Below are positions 16,232 through 25,748 of a DNA stretch of 64,000 nt, piece after piece; the first letter of the stretch is position 1, and each line of letters begins with the position of its first letter. This DNA is from Cyanosarcina radialis HA8281-LM2 (GTDB lineage: Bacteria > Cyanobacteriota > Cyanobacteriia > Cyanobacteriales > CCAP-1448), in assembly GCA_019359615.1 (NCBI GenBank), contig JAHHHA010000012.1:62001-126000 (forward strand). Direction: 5' to 3'. Below the pieces are notes generated by a model. That model worked only from the letters and a program-made list of their open reading frames with translations. It was not told the DNA's origin and did no database searches. The translations under genes and the position numbers were made by a program.

Positions 16232-17542
16232 ATGTCTATTTTATGGCGTGCATTTAAAAGTTTTTGGAGTCACTTTAGCCGCTGGCTAGTATTAGGAATC
16301 TGCTTGCTTTCGCTAGTGGGATGTCAATCTTTAACTGGTAGTTCTCCCAAGCCTGGTGCGATTCATTTGACCTTCTGGCAAGGAGTAAACCCACCCCCCA
16401 ATCGGGATGTCTTACAAAAATTGGTAGATAAGTTTAATCGAGAACATCCTAACATCGAAGTCGAATCGCTGTACGTCGGCCAACCGGAACAACAGCTACC
16501 CAAGATTTTAGCGGCAGTGGTCGGGAATGCTCCACCAGATTTATTGTGGTTTAATGCCACAATTACCGGACAACTAGTAGAACTAGGGGCAATTAGACCG
16601 TTAGAAGATTGGCTGGATGCTGCACCCGTTAAAGCCGAAATTATGCCCGCATTGTTTGAGTCAATGCAATATCAAGACCATACTTGGTCGGTGCCATTTA
16701 GCACTAATAATACGGCTATTTTTTATCGTCCGAGTTTGTTTGCGGCCGCCGGAATTGAGAAGTTGCCCGAAACTTGGGAAGAGTTGCGGCAAACCGCCCG
16801 TCAGCTAACGAAAGATACCAATGGCGACGGCCGGATAGATCGTCATGGCATATTTTTACCTCTAGGAAAAGGAGAATTTGCCGTGTTTATCTGGCTGCCA
16901 TTTATGTGGAGCGGTGGTGGCGAGTTAGTCAGCGATGACGGTCAAAAGCCAGCTTTAGTCAATGAAGGTTCGATCGCGGCTTTGCAATTTTGGCGCGATT
17001 TACTCGATGATGGTTCTGCCAAACTATCGTTACCCGAACGGGGTTTTGAGACTGACGACTTTTTAGCTGGCAAAGCCGCCATGATGGTCACAGGCCCCTG
17101 GACGCTAGGCCAAATGCAATCGACCAAAGTAGATTTTGGGGTATTTCCGATGCCAGCGGGCCAGCAACGCGCGACAGCGATTGGTGGCGAAAGCCTGTTT
17201 GTCTTCAACAGTACCCCAGAAAGAGAACAGGCCGCGATGGCGTTTGCCGAGTACGTTTTGAGCGAGGAGTTTCAAACCGAATGGGCAATAGGTACCGGAT
17301 ATTTACCAGTGAATCTCAAAGCGGCTAAAAGCGAAAAGTATCAAAAATTTATTGACTCTCAACCAGCGCTGCTAGTGTTCTTAGACCAAGCCCAAAATGG
17401 CAGAACCCGTCCGATATTTCCTGGGTATAGCCGCCTATCCGACAGTTTGGGCAGAGCAATAGAATCCGTCTTGCTGGGCAAAAGCACTCCAACTCAAGCC
17501 CTAAAAACCGCCCAAGAACGATTAGATTTAATCGGTAATTAG
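16232..17542 (+). CDS. ABC-type sugar-binding lipoprotein, divergent paralogue
   Basis: The 436-residue protein has a signal peptide ending in the lipobox LVGC (Cys31). The solute-binding core HLTFWQGVNPPP and MVTGPWTLGQM matches the family 1 sugar binders (MalE/UgpB type). A calcium-loop-like segment DTNGDGRID is at a position equal to that in the divergent neighbour. Both genes start back to back, with about 100 bases between preferred starts, so they share a control region. The transporter parts must lie elsewhere. The bound sugar is not identifiable. Confidence 0.9.
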   Translation: MSILWRAFKSFWSHFSRWLVLGICLLSLVGCQSLTGSSPKPGAIHLTFWQGVNPPPNRDVLQKLVDKFNREHPNIEVESLYVGQPEQQLPKILAAVVGNAPPDLLWFNATITGQLVELGAIRPLEDWLDAAPVKAEIMPALFESMQYQDHTWSVPFSTNNTAIFYRPSLFAAAGIEKLPETWEELRQTARQLTKDTNGDGRIDRHGIFLPLGKGEFAVFIWLPFMWSGGGELVSDDGQKPALVNEGSIAALQFWRDLLDDGSAKLSLPERGFETDDFLAGKAAMMVTGPWTLGQMQSTKVDFGVFPMPAGQQRATAIGGESLFVFNSTPEREQAAMAFAEYVLSEEFQTEWAIGTGYLPVNLKAAKSEKYQKFIDSQPALLVFLDQAQNGRTRPIFPGYSRLSDSLGRAIESVLLGKSTPTQALKTAQERLDLIGN

Positions 17543-17739
17543 GGCATAGGGCATGGGGCATAGGTGATAGGACACAGGGTATGGGGTTATCCGCCCTCTT
17601 CGCGCACTCTTGCCAACGGCAGCCTCAGTAAGATTACCACTCAGGTATCGATCGAGTTGACATAATTATGTAGTTTTACCGAGCCATATTTTTAATTAAT
17701 GGGGAATGATGAACATAGCTTTATCCATCCCCACGTTAT

Positions 17740-18858
17740 ATGAAAGATTCTAGTTTATCTATCGAGCTACTTTTAAAACGCCTGAAGAATAACACAGAAG
17801 TTCATGCTGGTTATCCTTTCAACTTAAAATTTGATTACCAACACCTACTGCCCCTTTTAGAGTATGCAGTGATTAATTTGGGCGACCCATTTATTGATGG
17901 TAATTATAGAATCAGTTCCAAAGACTTTGAACGAGAAGTTATCGATTTCTTTGCCAAACTCTATGATTTGCCAGGGGACGATACTTGGGGCTATGTCACT
18001 GCTGGCGGTACAGAAGGCAATCTTTATGGTTTGCTGTTGGCGCGAGAATTATATCCTAATGGCATTCTTTACGGTTCTGAAGATTGTCACTATTCTATTG
18101 GCAAAGCAGCTAGAATGTTTCGCTTACCATTCGTGCAAGTTAAATCGCAAAGCAACGGCGAAATAGATTATTCGGCTCTGCATCAAGTTCTATCTACCAA
18201 TAAAAACCCGCCCGCCATTATTAATCTGAATGTGGGGACAACGATTAAAGGAGCAGTGGACAATATTGAGAAAGTAGTCGATATTTTGGAAGACCTGAAG
18301 ATCAAAAGATTCCACATCCATGTCGATGGCGCTCTAGCAGGAATGTTTGTCCCTTATATGTCAGGGGCTACACCTATTGACTTTACTCGCTATCCCATCG
18401 GCTCTTTAGCCATCAGCGGACATAAGTTTATCGGCACTCCTATTCCTTGTGGAGTAGTTTTAGCCCGCAAACATCAGGTACAGTCTTTTGATGTCGAATA
18501 TATTGGCTCTACCGATACCACCATTATGGGCAGTCGAAATGGTATAACTCCCGTGCTACTTTGGGATGCGATTCAACGGAGGCAACATCAGTTTGCTGAT
18601 GAAGTGCAGCAATGCCGTCAAAATGCTGAATATCTTTGGAGTCAAATTACCGCTGCTGGTAAATTTGCTCTGCTCAATCCCTGTTCGACTACTGTAGTTT
18701 TCGATCGCCCCAGCAAGGCCATCGAGCATCGCTGGCAACTAGCTTGTTATAACAAGATCGCTCATATCATCGTCATGCAAAATCATACGCGAGCCTTGTT
18801 AGATCGATTTATCCAGGAGTCAGAAATAGCCGCCGTTAATTGCGGAGCCTGCAATTAA
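17740..18858 (+). CDS. hdc: Pyridoxal-phosphate histidine decarboxylase
   Basis: It would convert histidine to histamine and CO2. The 372-residue protein matches the bacterial group II PLP-dependent histidine decarboxylases in length and motifs: VTAGGTEGNLYG (86-97), the PLP-stacking His117 (EDCHYS), Asp196 (HVDGA) and the Schiff-base lysine Lys229 (SGHKFIG). A neighbouring specificity such as another aromatic or serine decarboxylase is possible but less likely. The APC permease gene follows after 61 bases in the same direction, suggesting an amino-acid/amine exchange operon. Confidence 0.85.
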   Translation: MKDSSLSIELLLKRLKNNTEVHAGYPFNLKFDYQHLLPLLEYAVINLGDPFIDGNYRISSKDFEREVIDFFAKLYDLPGDDTWGYVTAGGTEGNLYGLLLARELYPNGILYGSEDCHYSIGKAARMFRLPFVQVKSQSNGEIDYSALHQVLSTNKNPPAIINLNVGTTIKGAVDNIEKVVDILEDLKIKRFHIHVDGALAGMFVPYMSGATPIDFTRYPIGSLAISGHKFIGTPIPCGVVLARKHQVQSFDVEYIGSTDTTIMGSRNGITPVLLWDAIQRRQHQFADEVQQCRQNAEYLWSQITAAGKFALLNPCSTTVVFDRPSKAIEHRWQLACYNKIAHIIVMQNHTRALLDRFIQESEIAAVNCGACN

Positions 18859-18919
18859 GTAAGGATAAAGAAGTTGAAACAATAAATTAGATAACATATA
18901 TTGCAGATCGGAGAGGTCT

Positions 18920-20353
18920 ATGCAGATAAATACAGGTTTAGTTGGCTACGAAAAAGTGCCCAAAAGCTATACCAGTCAGCGGCGATTAGAAGGAAAAGCT
19001 AATTCTTGGCTGTTATGGAGTTTGGGTGTTGGGGCTGTGATTGGAGGTGAATTTTTTGGTTGGAATGGTGGTTTAGCATCTGGCGGTTTTGGGGGATTAG
19101 CGATCGCTACTATTTTGATGGCGCTGATGTACATCTGCATGGTTTATAGTATCGCCGAAATGTCTGCTAGCTTACCTCATGCTGGTGGTTTCTACTCCTT
19201 TACTCGCAGTGCCTTCGGCCCGTTAGCGGGCTTTATTTGCGGCATTACTCTCATTATTGAATATGTCCTCACTGTAGCCACCACCGTCGTTAGTTTGAGT
19301 GACTATCTCAACCCACTGGTTCCTGGCGTACCAAACTGGGCGATTTGGCTGTTTGCCTACGCCATCTTTGTGGCAATTAATATCTGGGGGATGGGGCCGA
19401 CTTTAAACGTCAGTCTCTACTTGTGCCTAGCTGCCATTTTGATGTTATGTATCTTTTTTGTAACGACGCTAGGAGCCGGAACCTTCCATCCAGAACTGCT
19501 GTTCAACATTCCCCCTACCGAAGGTAACTCCATCTGGCTGCCCTTTGGTTGGCAAGGCGTGTTTGCTGCCATTCCCTATGCCATTTGGTTCTACTTAGCA
19601 ATCGAGCAATTGCCTATGGCCGCCGAGGAAACCCATAACGTTCCTCAAAATATGCCCAAAGGATTGATATGGGGGATCTTCACTTTGATCGTCCTCTCGC
19701 TGCTAGTTTTAGTGCTGAACTCAGGTGTTGGCGGCGGCGCTTTAGAAATGGGTAAAACGCTAACACCCTTGGGCGACGGTCTGGAAGTGTATTATCGCAC
19801 CAGTAATGCCATCAATATTGTCTTGCTCTGCGGCATCATCTCGACTTTTCATAGCATTACCTACGCTTACGGCAGAGCCATTTTTGCTCTTTCCCGTGCT
19901 GGCTATATTCCCCGGTGGATTTCGGTGACGGGAAAAACTAATACCCCGTACAGAGCATTAATTTTAGGAGCAATAATCGGACTTATCTGTGCGGTGCTGA
20001 TTAGCGTAGTCGGTGGTGATGTGGGTAAAGTGCTGTTAAATATGTCAGTTTTTGGCGCAGTAATTTCTTACATCATGGTGATGTTCGGCTACATTAAGTT
20101 AAAACTCGATCGTCCTCAATTACCGAGGCCTTACCAAAGTCCTTTAGGCTTAGGGGGAGCCATAGTCGGTGCCTTATTAGCAGTTTTTGCTCTGTTTGCT
20201 TGTATGTCTATCCCTGCTTACCAACCGGGCATTATCGGAATTGCAGTGGTGTTGCTTGCTGCTACTGTTTATTTCTGGTTCTACAGCAGGCATAAGTTAG
20301 TCGCTCAGGCACCTGAAGAAAGAGCGGCACTGCTAGCTGAAAGACAAGGTTAA
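18920..20353 (+). CDS. APC-superfamily amino acid/amine permease
   Basis: The 477-residue integral membrane protein has about 12 hydrophobic segments. The first contains GVGAVIGGEFFGWNGGLASG, the unwound substrate-binding helix of APC transporters, and the wording is nearest the ethanolamine-permease (EAT) branch. ATG 18920 follows GGAGAGG. Placed right after histidine decarboxylase, it may import histidine, export histamine or exchange them. The pairing recalls acid-resistance decarboxylase/antiporter systems, but specificity is inferred from context only. Confidence 0.85.
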   Translation: MQINTGLVGYEKVPKSYTSQRRLEGKANSWLLWSLGVGAVIGGEFFGWNGGLASGGFGGLAIATILMALMYICMVYSIAEMSASLPHAGGFYSFTRSAFGPLAGFICGITLIIEYVLTVATTVVSLSDYLNPLVPGVPNWAIWLFAYAIFVAINIWGMGPTLNVSLYLCLAAILMLCIFFVTTLGAGTFHPELLFNIPPTEGNSIWLPFGWQGVFAAIPYAIWFYLAIEQLPMAAEETHNVPQNMPKGLIWGIFTLIVLSLLVLVLNSGVGGGALEMGKTLTPLGDGLEVYYRTSNAINIVLLCGIISTFHSITYAYGRAIFALSRAGYIPRWISVTGKTNTPYRALILGAIIGLICAVLISVVGGDVGKVLLNMSVFGAVISYIMVMFGYIKLKLDRPQLPRPYQSPLGLGGAIVGALLAVFALFACMSIPAYQPGIIGIAVVLLAATVYFWFYSRHKLVAQAPEERAALLAERQG

Positions 20354-20357
20354 CGAA

Positions 20358-20400
20358 GTCAGAAGTCAGAAGTCAGAAGTCAGAAGTCAGAAGTCAGAAG
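20358..20400. repeat. Tandem 7-mer repeat (CAGAAGT)n
   Basis: About five to six copies of CAGAAGT follow the permease stop codon. A similar array with TTCAGAAG units is at 22488-22530 before glk. They are short low-complexity tracts in spacers. Confidence 0.7.
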
Positions 20401-20522
20401 GAAAGTTTTTGTAACGGTGATTTATGCCCCGCTCCCAAAACTTTTCTCCTTCCTAGGGGAGGTTTTAGACCCCATTTCTTAGATAAACCAGATTTAGACG
20501 AATAAACGGATAATATGCCATT

Positions 20523-20550
20523 TGTAGGGGCGCAAAGCTTTGCGTCCCTA
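20523..20550. repeat. GTAGGGGCGCAA palindromic repeat
   Basis: GTAGGGGCGCAAAGCTTTGC then GTCCCTA makes a hairpin. Relatives lie at 45149-45175 (inside cbiG-cobJ) and 57241-57269. It may also serve as a terminator for the two convergent flanking genes. Confidence 0.65.
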
Positions 20551-20564
20551 TTATTTTGGTGTCC

Positions 20565-20978
20565 TCAGCCAATCCAAGTCACATCGTCGTCCTCGCGAGA
20601 TTTCACCGAGGGTAGAGGCTTGGTAATCGGGATCTCTCGCTTGGGGGCAAGAGGTTGTTTGGTGGCGGGCGCTTTCTCCGATACCGCAGTTGCCGTTCTC
20701 GTTTGACCGACCTGAGACTCTTGGGGATTGACAGCTTGGCGTTCTGGTAAAACTACCCGATCCATCACAAACTCAATGGTTTGTTGCTTGACCCAACCGT
20801 GAGCGGCGACTATTTCGCCCAAGCGCAGCCCCGTGATTTCTTGATCGTTCAGCGCTACTTGAATTTGAGCCGGACTGACCAGACCAGCCTCAACCAAGTA
20901 AGCCCCTAAACGCTTTATTCCACTGCGGCGATGAGGGCCGTGTTGAGAAGAATAGTAATTATTTTGCAGGTTCATCAT
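20565..20978 (-). CDS. Small protein with MshEN/GspE-N-like domain
   Basis: The 137-residue protein has one recognisable block (about 20-75): RLGAYLVEAGLVSPAQIQVAL followed by GLRLGEIVAAHGWVKQQTIEF. This resembles the N-terminal GspE/MshE-type domain found before type II secretion/type IV pilus ATPases, here without the ATPase. The C-terminal half is Pro/Lys-rich and probably disordered, ending in DDDVTWIG. Some such domains bind cyclic di-GMP, but the key residues cannot be judged here. Function is unknown. Confidence 0.65.
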   Translation of the reverse strand: MMNLQNNYYSSQHGPHRRSGIKRLGAYLVEAGLVSPAQIQVALNDQEITGLRLGEIVAAHGWVKQQTIEFVMDRVVLPERQAVNPQESQVGQTRTATAVSEKAPATKQPLAPKREIPITKPLPSVKSREDDDVTWIG

Positions 20979-21466
20979 TTGAGGTGGAAGAGAGTTATCG
21001 GATTGACGCGCTTGCGGTCGAGCAAGCAGTTTTTGAAAGTTTTTTTGTTTTAATAGAGGCAGCCCTAGTGCAATCTATTTGGAAGTAACTTATCGGCAAT
21101 GCCCTCAGTTGCTTTTTTTTGCTTTCGATCGCTGGGTTCCGGGCGCTATTCCTTTTTACTGGCTCTGGCTAGAGAATTTAGATCGTGGTTAACTATGTAA
21201 CCATCATAATCAATCCCCAAAAGTTGATTCATAAATCTCAATAATAACCTTTCTGGGTCATTCAGACAATTGGTAAAGCGCCGAGCGGCCGTGAGAGTAG
21301 AAGATAGCTAGCGATCGAGGCAATGAGGATATGCAAAGTCTCGATTTTCCACCCTTTAGCTTAAGAGCGAACAGATATATGGAAGATTCTATTCGATCGG
21401 GGGGTTCGATTAGGGGTGAGTTCAGAGCCAGCAGTAATTGCGAATTGCTTTGACTGCGGCGTTCGT
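20979..21466. other. 488-base spacer without a recognised gene
   Basis: A 38-codon frame near 21068-21190 looks weakly protein-like but has no ribosome site. No hairpin or known site was noted. Confidence 0.4.
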
Positions 21467-22483
21467 CTAGTCGTTCTTCCAGGCACGGATTGCCGCCCCA
21501 ATCAATCCGATTTTAGGATTTAAAACTATCTGCACCGGAATACTTTCTAACAGCGGATTCATGCGGCCTTTATTAGTAAAAGCCTCTAAAAAACTACCTG
21601 CTTGCATCAATGGCAAAATCTTAGGAGCAATGCCACCAGCAATATAAAGACCGCCGTACGGTAAAAGCTGAAGAGCAAAGTTACCTGCTTGAGCGCCGTA
21701 AGCTGCGATAAATATTTCCATAGTTTTTTCGCACAGGCGATCGCTTTTTTCAACGGCAGCAGTGGCAATGGCAGCGGCTGGATCGACGGTGCGATCGTCT
21801 CGTTCCCAATTTCTGACCGTGCGGGCAATGGCTGGCGATTCTGCTTCTGAGGTGCGATCTCTTAAAAACTGGTAAATCGAGACAATTCCAGGACCGGAAA
21901 CCACTCGTTCTACTGAAATTCGTTCGAGATCGTGTTTTTCTAAAAAGTATTGCAATAACTGGAATTCCAACTCAGAACGGGGGGCAAAATCGACGTGTCC
22001 GCCCTCAGAACTAAAAACTCCATAAGTATCGCCTTGCGGAATTAAATAACAGTGTCCCAATCCGGTACCAGCACCAATAATAGCAATGGGCGAACGCGCT
22101 TTTGGCTGTCCGGCTTGTAAAGTCAATAAATCCCCAGATTCTAAACCCAATACCCCGTAACCAACGGCAGCAAAGTCGTTAATTAAAGTCACTTTAGCGA
22201 TGCCTAATTGCCGTTCTAATCTTCGGGCATCTAGCGCCCAGGTTAAGTTGGTGAGTTGGGCAGTATCCTTAACTACAGGCCCTGCGATCGCGAAGCACGC
22301 TTTTTCGGGCACAGGTGTTTTAGCTGTAGTGAGAAATTGCTGCACCATCGGTACTAAATCGGCAAAATCACCACTGGCGTAACGCTCTTCATCAAGAGTT
22401 TTCAGCATCGATTCTGACTCCGATACTTCCACCAATCGGAGAATTGTTTTAGTTCCACCAATATCGCCTGCTAGTAATAGCAT
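21467..22483 (-). CDS. glk: Glucokinase
   Basis: It phosphorylates glucose with ATP at the entry to glycolysis and the oxidative pentose phosphate pathway. The 338-residue protein has the phosphate loop AGDIGGTKT at the N-terminus, the sugar-binding NDFAAVGYG, the GAGTGLG adenosine segment, EGGHVDFAPRSELEF, and the C-terminal GGIAPKILP. Length and motifs match the bacterial Glk (group A) family. Between it and the next gene is a tandem TTCAGAAG array and a REP-like palindrome. Confidence 0.94.
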   Translation of the reverse strand: MLLLAGDIGGTKTILRLVEVSESESMLKTLDEERYASGDFADLVPMVQQFLTTAKTPVPEKACFAIAGPVVKDTAQLTNLTWALDARRLERQLGIAKVTLINDFAAVGYGVLGLESGDLLTLQAGQPKARSPIAIIGAGTGLGHCYLIPQGDTYGVFSSEGGHVDFAPRSELEFQLLQYFLEKHDLERISVERVVSGPGIVSIYQFLRDRTSEAESPAIARTVRNWERDDRTVDPAAAIATAAVEKSDRLCEKTMEIFIAAYGAQAGNFALQLLPYGGLYIAGGIAPKILPLMQAGSFLEAFTNKGRMNPLLESIPVQIVLNPKIGLIGAAIRAWKND

Positions 22484-22652
22484 GAGTTCAGAAGTTCAGA
22501 AGTTCAGAAGTTCAGGAGTTCAGGAGTCAGAAGGCAAGAATTCGGAATTCAGAATTAATTTTTGACACATTCGCTTCGCTCAGTGCAAGCTTTTGACTTT
22601 TGACTTGGTAGCTGAGCCTGCCGAAGCTTGACTTTTCTCCTACCTAGCTTCA

Positions 22653-23258
22653 CTATAACAGTTGTCTTAATTCCTCTGGGGTGAGGTCGCGCCATTGTCC
22701 TGGTTGTAAATTTACTAGCTGTAGATGAGCGATCGCTACTCTTACCAACCTCAGCGTAGGAAATCCTACGGCGGCTGTCATCCGTCTGACTTGACGATTT
22801 TTGCCCTCCGTTAGAGATATTTCTAGCCATGCTGTGGGTACATTTTTCCTATATCTAATAGGGGGATTCCGTGGCGGTAAGGCAGGTTCTACTGGTAGTA
22901 GCTGCACTTTAGCAGGTTTGGTGCGATAGTTTTCGATTTCGATCCCAGTTCGCAAACGCTGCAAAGCTTCTTCGTCAGGGATGCGCTCTACCTGTACCCA
23001 ATAAGTCTTTTGATGTCCAAACCGAGGATCGCTCAATCGATGTTGCGATCGCCCGTTATCAGTCAAGAGCAATAATCCTTCACTATCGGCATCTAAGCGC
23101 CCGACTGGGTAAACTTCAGTTATGGGAATATAGTCTTTGAGGGTGGGTTTTGATTCTCCTTGATTATTAGTGAACTGGCTCAAGACTCCGTAGGGCTTGT
23201 AGAACAAAATATATCGATCTAGCAGAACTGTATTCCTCCTTCCAGGCAATCGAGTCAT
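22653..23258 (-). CDS. rRNA pseudouridine synthase, RluE/RsuA family
   Basis: The 201-residue protein lacks an S4 RNA-binding domain. The catalytic aspartate is Asp56 in [15 protein letters not shown], and the C-terminal motif [10 protein letters not shown] is that of the RsuA/RluB/RluE/RluF branch. By size and absence of S4 it is closest to RluE, which modifies U2457 of 23S rRNA in E. coli. The exact site here is unproven. The first residues (MTRLPGRR) could be shortened, but no better start was seen. Confidence 0.88.
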   Translation of the reverse strand: MTRLPGRRNTVLLDRYILFYKPYGVLSQFTNNQGESKPTLKDYIPITEVYPVGRLDADSEGLLLLTDNGRSQHRLSDPRFGHQKTYWVQVERIPDEEALQRLRTGIEIENYRTKPAKVQLLPVEPALPPRNPPIRYRKNVPTAWLEISLTEGKNRQVRRMTAAVGFPTLRLVRVAIAHLQLVNLQPGQWRDLTPEELRQLL

Positions 23259-23338
23259 GGGTATACAGACTACTCAATAATTGAAAAAGGATGGGTAGTC
23301 GTACAAGCATACAAGTGTAACAACGGATTGAAGAAGCC

Positions 23339-24949
23339 TTGGCAGAACGTAAAGATCGACAAGAACAAATTCAACAAATTGTAGTAACTGCTCGGCAAAT
23401 GCGCGAGATTGAAGGGCGGGCGTTCGCTGCTGGAATGCCAGTGGCAGCCTTGATGGAAAAGGTAGCAGGTCTGATAACCCGTCGAATTGTAGAGACGTTT
23501 CGTGAAACGTCTCTAGATCGATCGCTTCGGCAACGGGTGGGTGTATTGGTCGGGCCGGGTCACAATGGTGGCGATGCGCTAGTAGTTGCCCGCGAATTGC
23601 ATTTTCAAGGCTATGAGGTATCGATCTATCAACCGTTTTCTAAGTTGAAAGAATTAACCGAGCAACACGCTCGATATGCTGAAAGTTTGGGTATTACTAG
23701 TAGCGATCGCCTCGATTCTTTGCAAGAGTGCGATTTAATTATAGATGGACTATTTGGATTTGGGTTAGAGCGATCGCTTTCCGAATCAATTGCCACCGCC
23801 ATTAACGAACTCAATCGCTGGCGGCAACCAATTATTAGTATCGATCTCCCTTCCGGTTTGCACACCGATACGGGCGAAGCTTTAGGAACTGCCGTTCGCG
23901 CTACCCACACATTCTGTTTGGGTTTGTGGAAACTGGCTTTTTTGCAAGATCCGGCGTTAGATTACATCGGCAAAGCTGAATTAATCGATTTCGATTTGCC
24001 CCTAGCAGATATCTGGGCAGTATTGGGCAATCCACCCTCGATGAGACGGGTGACTAAAGCCTATGCCCTGGCTCGATTACCTTTACCCCGGCCGCCAGTT
24101 ACCCATAAATATCAACAAGGACACCTACTGCTGATTTGTGGCTCTCGTCGCTATGCTGGCGGGGCGATTTTGACCGGATTGGGAGCGAGGGCTAGCGGAG
24201 TGGGAATGCTGTCAATTGCCGTTCCTGAATCCCTCAAACCATTGTTGGTTGCCCAGTTACCAGAAGCTTTGATTATCGGTTGTCCCGAAACGGAGACAGG
24301 GGCTATTGCTCAGTTACCCGAACTTGAGTTAGACGATTATAGCGCGATCGCTTGCGGTCCGGGATTGACTCGCGATGCCATACCAGTCGTTCGAGAAGTG
24401 CTACAGAGTACGCGCCCCCTGATTCTTGATGCCGATGGCTTGAACGTCTTAGCTGAATTGGGAACCATCCCCACCTTATCCCAACGGCAAGAATTAACGG
24501 TGCTTACGCCCCATGCAGGTGAATTCAAACGCCTGTTTCCCGATTTAGCCGATCCGACTCAAGAACGAATCGGTAGCTTGCAAGCAGCAGCGCGACGCAC
24601 GGGGGCAGTGGTGTTATTGAAAGGCGCGAGAACTGCGATCGCTTATCCTTCTGGTTTGGTGTCAACACCTCGACTTCGCTCGGTGTTGAAGCTGAGCGAA
24701 GTCGAAGCTTCAATTATTCCTGAAAGTACCCCAGCTTTAGCTCGTGGTGGCAGCGGCGACGTTCTCACGGGGCTAATGGGCGGATTAGTTGCCACTGCTA
24801 ACTGCCGGAAGTTACCCATAGATGCAATGGTAGAAAGTGCCGCTTGGTGGCACGCCCAAGCTGGAATTCTAGCAGCTAAAGAAAGAACCGAATTAGGAGT
24901 AGATGCTTTTACCCTAACTCAGTACCTAATTCCAGCTTTAACTAGTTAG
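23339..24949 (+). CDS. nnrD: Bifunctional NAD(P)HX epimerase/dehydratase
   Basis: It repairs hydrated NAD(P)H. The N-terminal YjeF_N epimerase domain (about 15-225) contains GPGHNGGDALVVARELH and DGLFGFGLER. The C-terminal ADP-dependent dehydratase domain (about 250-530) contains LTPHAGEFKRL and ALARGGSGDVLTGLMGG. ATG 23399 would delete the first conserved strand, so TTG 23339 is the likely start. Two palindromic repeats sit in frame, at 23490-23515 (residues ~51-59) and 24670-24705 (~444-456). The second adds about 18 residues between SGLVSTP and the conserved TPALARGGSG. Both are in loops, so function is probably retained. Confidence 0.93.
   Translation: MAERKDRQEQIQQIVVTARQMREIEGRAFAAGMPVAALMEKVAGLITRRIVETFRETSLDRSLRQRVGVLVGPGHNGGDALVVARELHFQGYEVSIYQPFSKLKELTEQHARYAESLGITSSDRLDSLQECDLIIDGLFGFGLERSLSESIATAINELNRWRQPIISIDLPSGLHTDTGEALGTAVRATHTFCLGLWKLAFLQDPALDYIGKAELIDFDLPLADIWAVLGNPPSMRRVTKAYALARLPLPRPPVTHKYQQGHLLLICGSRRYAGGAILTGLGARASGVGMLSIAVPESLKPLLVAQLPEALIIGCPETETGAIAQLPELELDDYSAIACGPGLTRDAIPVVREVLQSTRPLILDADGLNVLAELGTIPTLSQRQELTVLTPHAGEFKRLFPDLADPTQERIGSLQAAARRTGAVVLLKGARTAIAYPSGLVSTPRLRSVLKLSEVEASIIPESTPALARGGSGDVLTGLMGGLVATANCRKLPIDAMVESAAWWHAQAGILAAKERTELGVDAFTLTQYLIPALTS
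23490..23515. repeat. TAGAGACGT palindrome inside nnrD
   Basis: TAGAGACGTTTC and GAAACGTCTCTA form a perfect 12-bp stem with a two-base loop. It shares its core with 2307-2337 and 60036-60064. Confidence 0.75.
24670..24705. repeat. REP-like palindrome inside nnrD
   Basis: TCGACTTCGCTC (24670-24681) is complementary to GAGCGAAGTCGA (24694-24705), a 12-bp stem with a 12-base loop. It is read in frame as PRLRSVLKLSEVEAS. Confidence 0.75.
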
Positions 24950-25748
24950 TCGAACGTTACAGGCGCGATCGCACCTAGCCAGACTTTAATATTGTGGGTA
25001 AATTGCTTGATTCTCGATTACAGCTATATTTTCTATTGTAAAATACTTAGTTTTTAAGACAACAACAGCACCCGGATCCGACTCGCTTTAACACTTCCTC
25101 CCATCTCGCATTCGTCGCAGAGTTGAACTGAAACTATCTCTTCAGTTTCATCGCTCCCTTGGAATCACTTGAGGAAATATAAGCCTTCTGATTGGGTGCT
25201 GCTATTGTTTTGGAATGAGACAGATGTTAAATTAGACAGCGTTTTTACCTCTTAAACTAAATGTACATTGCGCTGTAGCAATCTGTCAGAGAAGCTTGGT
25301 TGCTTCACCTATTAATCTATCACTGTCGATCGCCTAAATTACAGTTTGAAACTAAACTTTACTTTTACCGATAAGTAAATATACGATCGCTAGGCTTAAA
25401 GTCAGTTATAGACGGCATTTGGTGACGCGAAGATTTGTAAAGGTTTGTGGAATATTGAGGGTTAATGTTGAAGACTTAATTGAAAACAGGGATTTGCTGA
25501 TGAGATGCTAGGCGTTGACGCTAGCCTGTGCGCTAGCACGTATTGCACCTTTCAGACCCGATTTGTGTTAAAACTTCGATCGATATGCAATGCCTCCCGC
25601 AGAGCGCCAGCAGTAGGAGGTCAAAAAAAATCAAAAGTCAAAAGTCAAAAGTTGATTGAAAGGAAGAAGCCTGAACTCCTCCCAAAAACTTTTCCCCTCA
25701 AAGGGGAGGCTTGAAACCCGTTGTTTTCGGTCAAGGTGATGGTAAATT
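24950..25748. other. 799-base spacer upstream of lysC
   Basis: No convincing gene is present. It contains the CCTGTGCG...AGCACGTATTGC repeat (25512-25546) and a CAAAAGTCAAAAGT tract (25630-25655). A TCCCCT/AGGGGA hairpin lies about 50 bases before the lysC start and might affect its expression. I recognise no riboswitch. Confidence 0.4.
25512..25546. repeat. GCGTTGGC...GTAGCACGTATCGC repeat, copy 1
   Basis: A diverged member: GCGTTGACGCTAGCCTGTGC then GCTAGCACGTATTGC. Better copies are at 32539-32572 and 52889-52921. Confidence 0.65.

Noticed and set aside
21068-21190. 38-codon frame (LEVTYRQCPQLLFFAFD...) in the 20979-21466 spacer
   Set aside because: TTG start without a ribosome site, too short to judge, no homology recognised.
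20358-22530. CAGAAGT and TTCAGAAG tandem arrays considered as CRISPR
   Set aside because: Units of 7-8 bases without spacers; low-complexity tandem tracts only. No cas genes are in the window.
24950-25748. Riboswitch upstream of lysC
   Set aside because: No conserved lysine-riboswitch junction was recognised; only a 6-bp TCCCCT/AGGGGA hairpin near the start.
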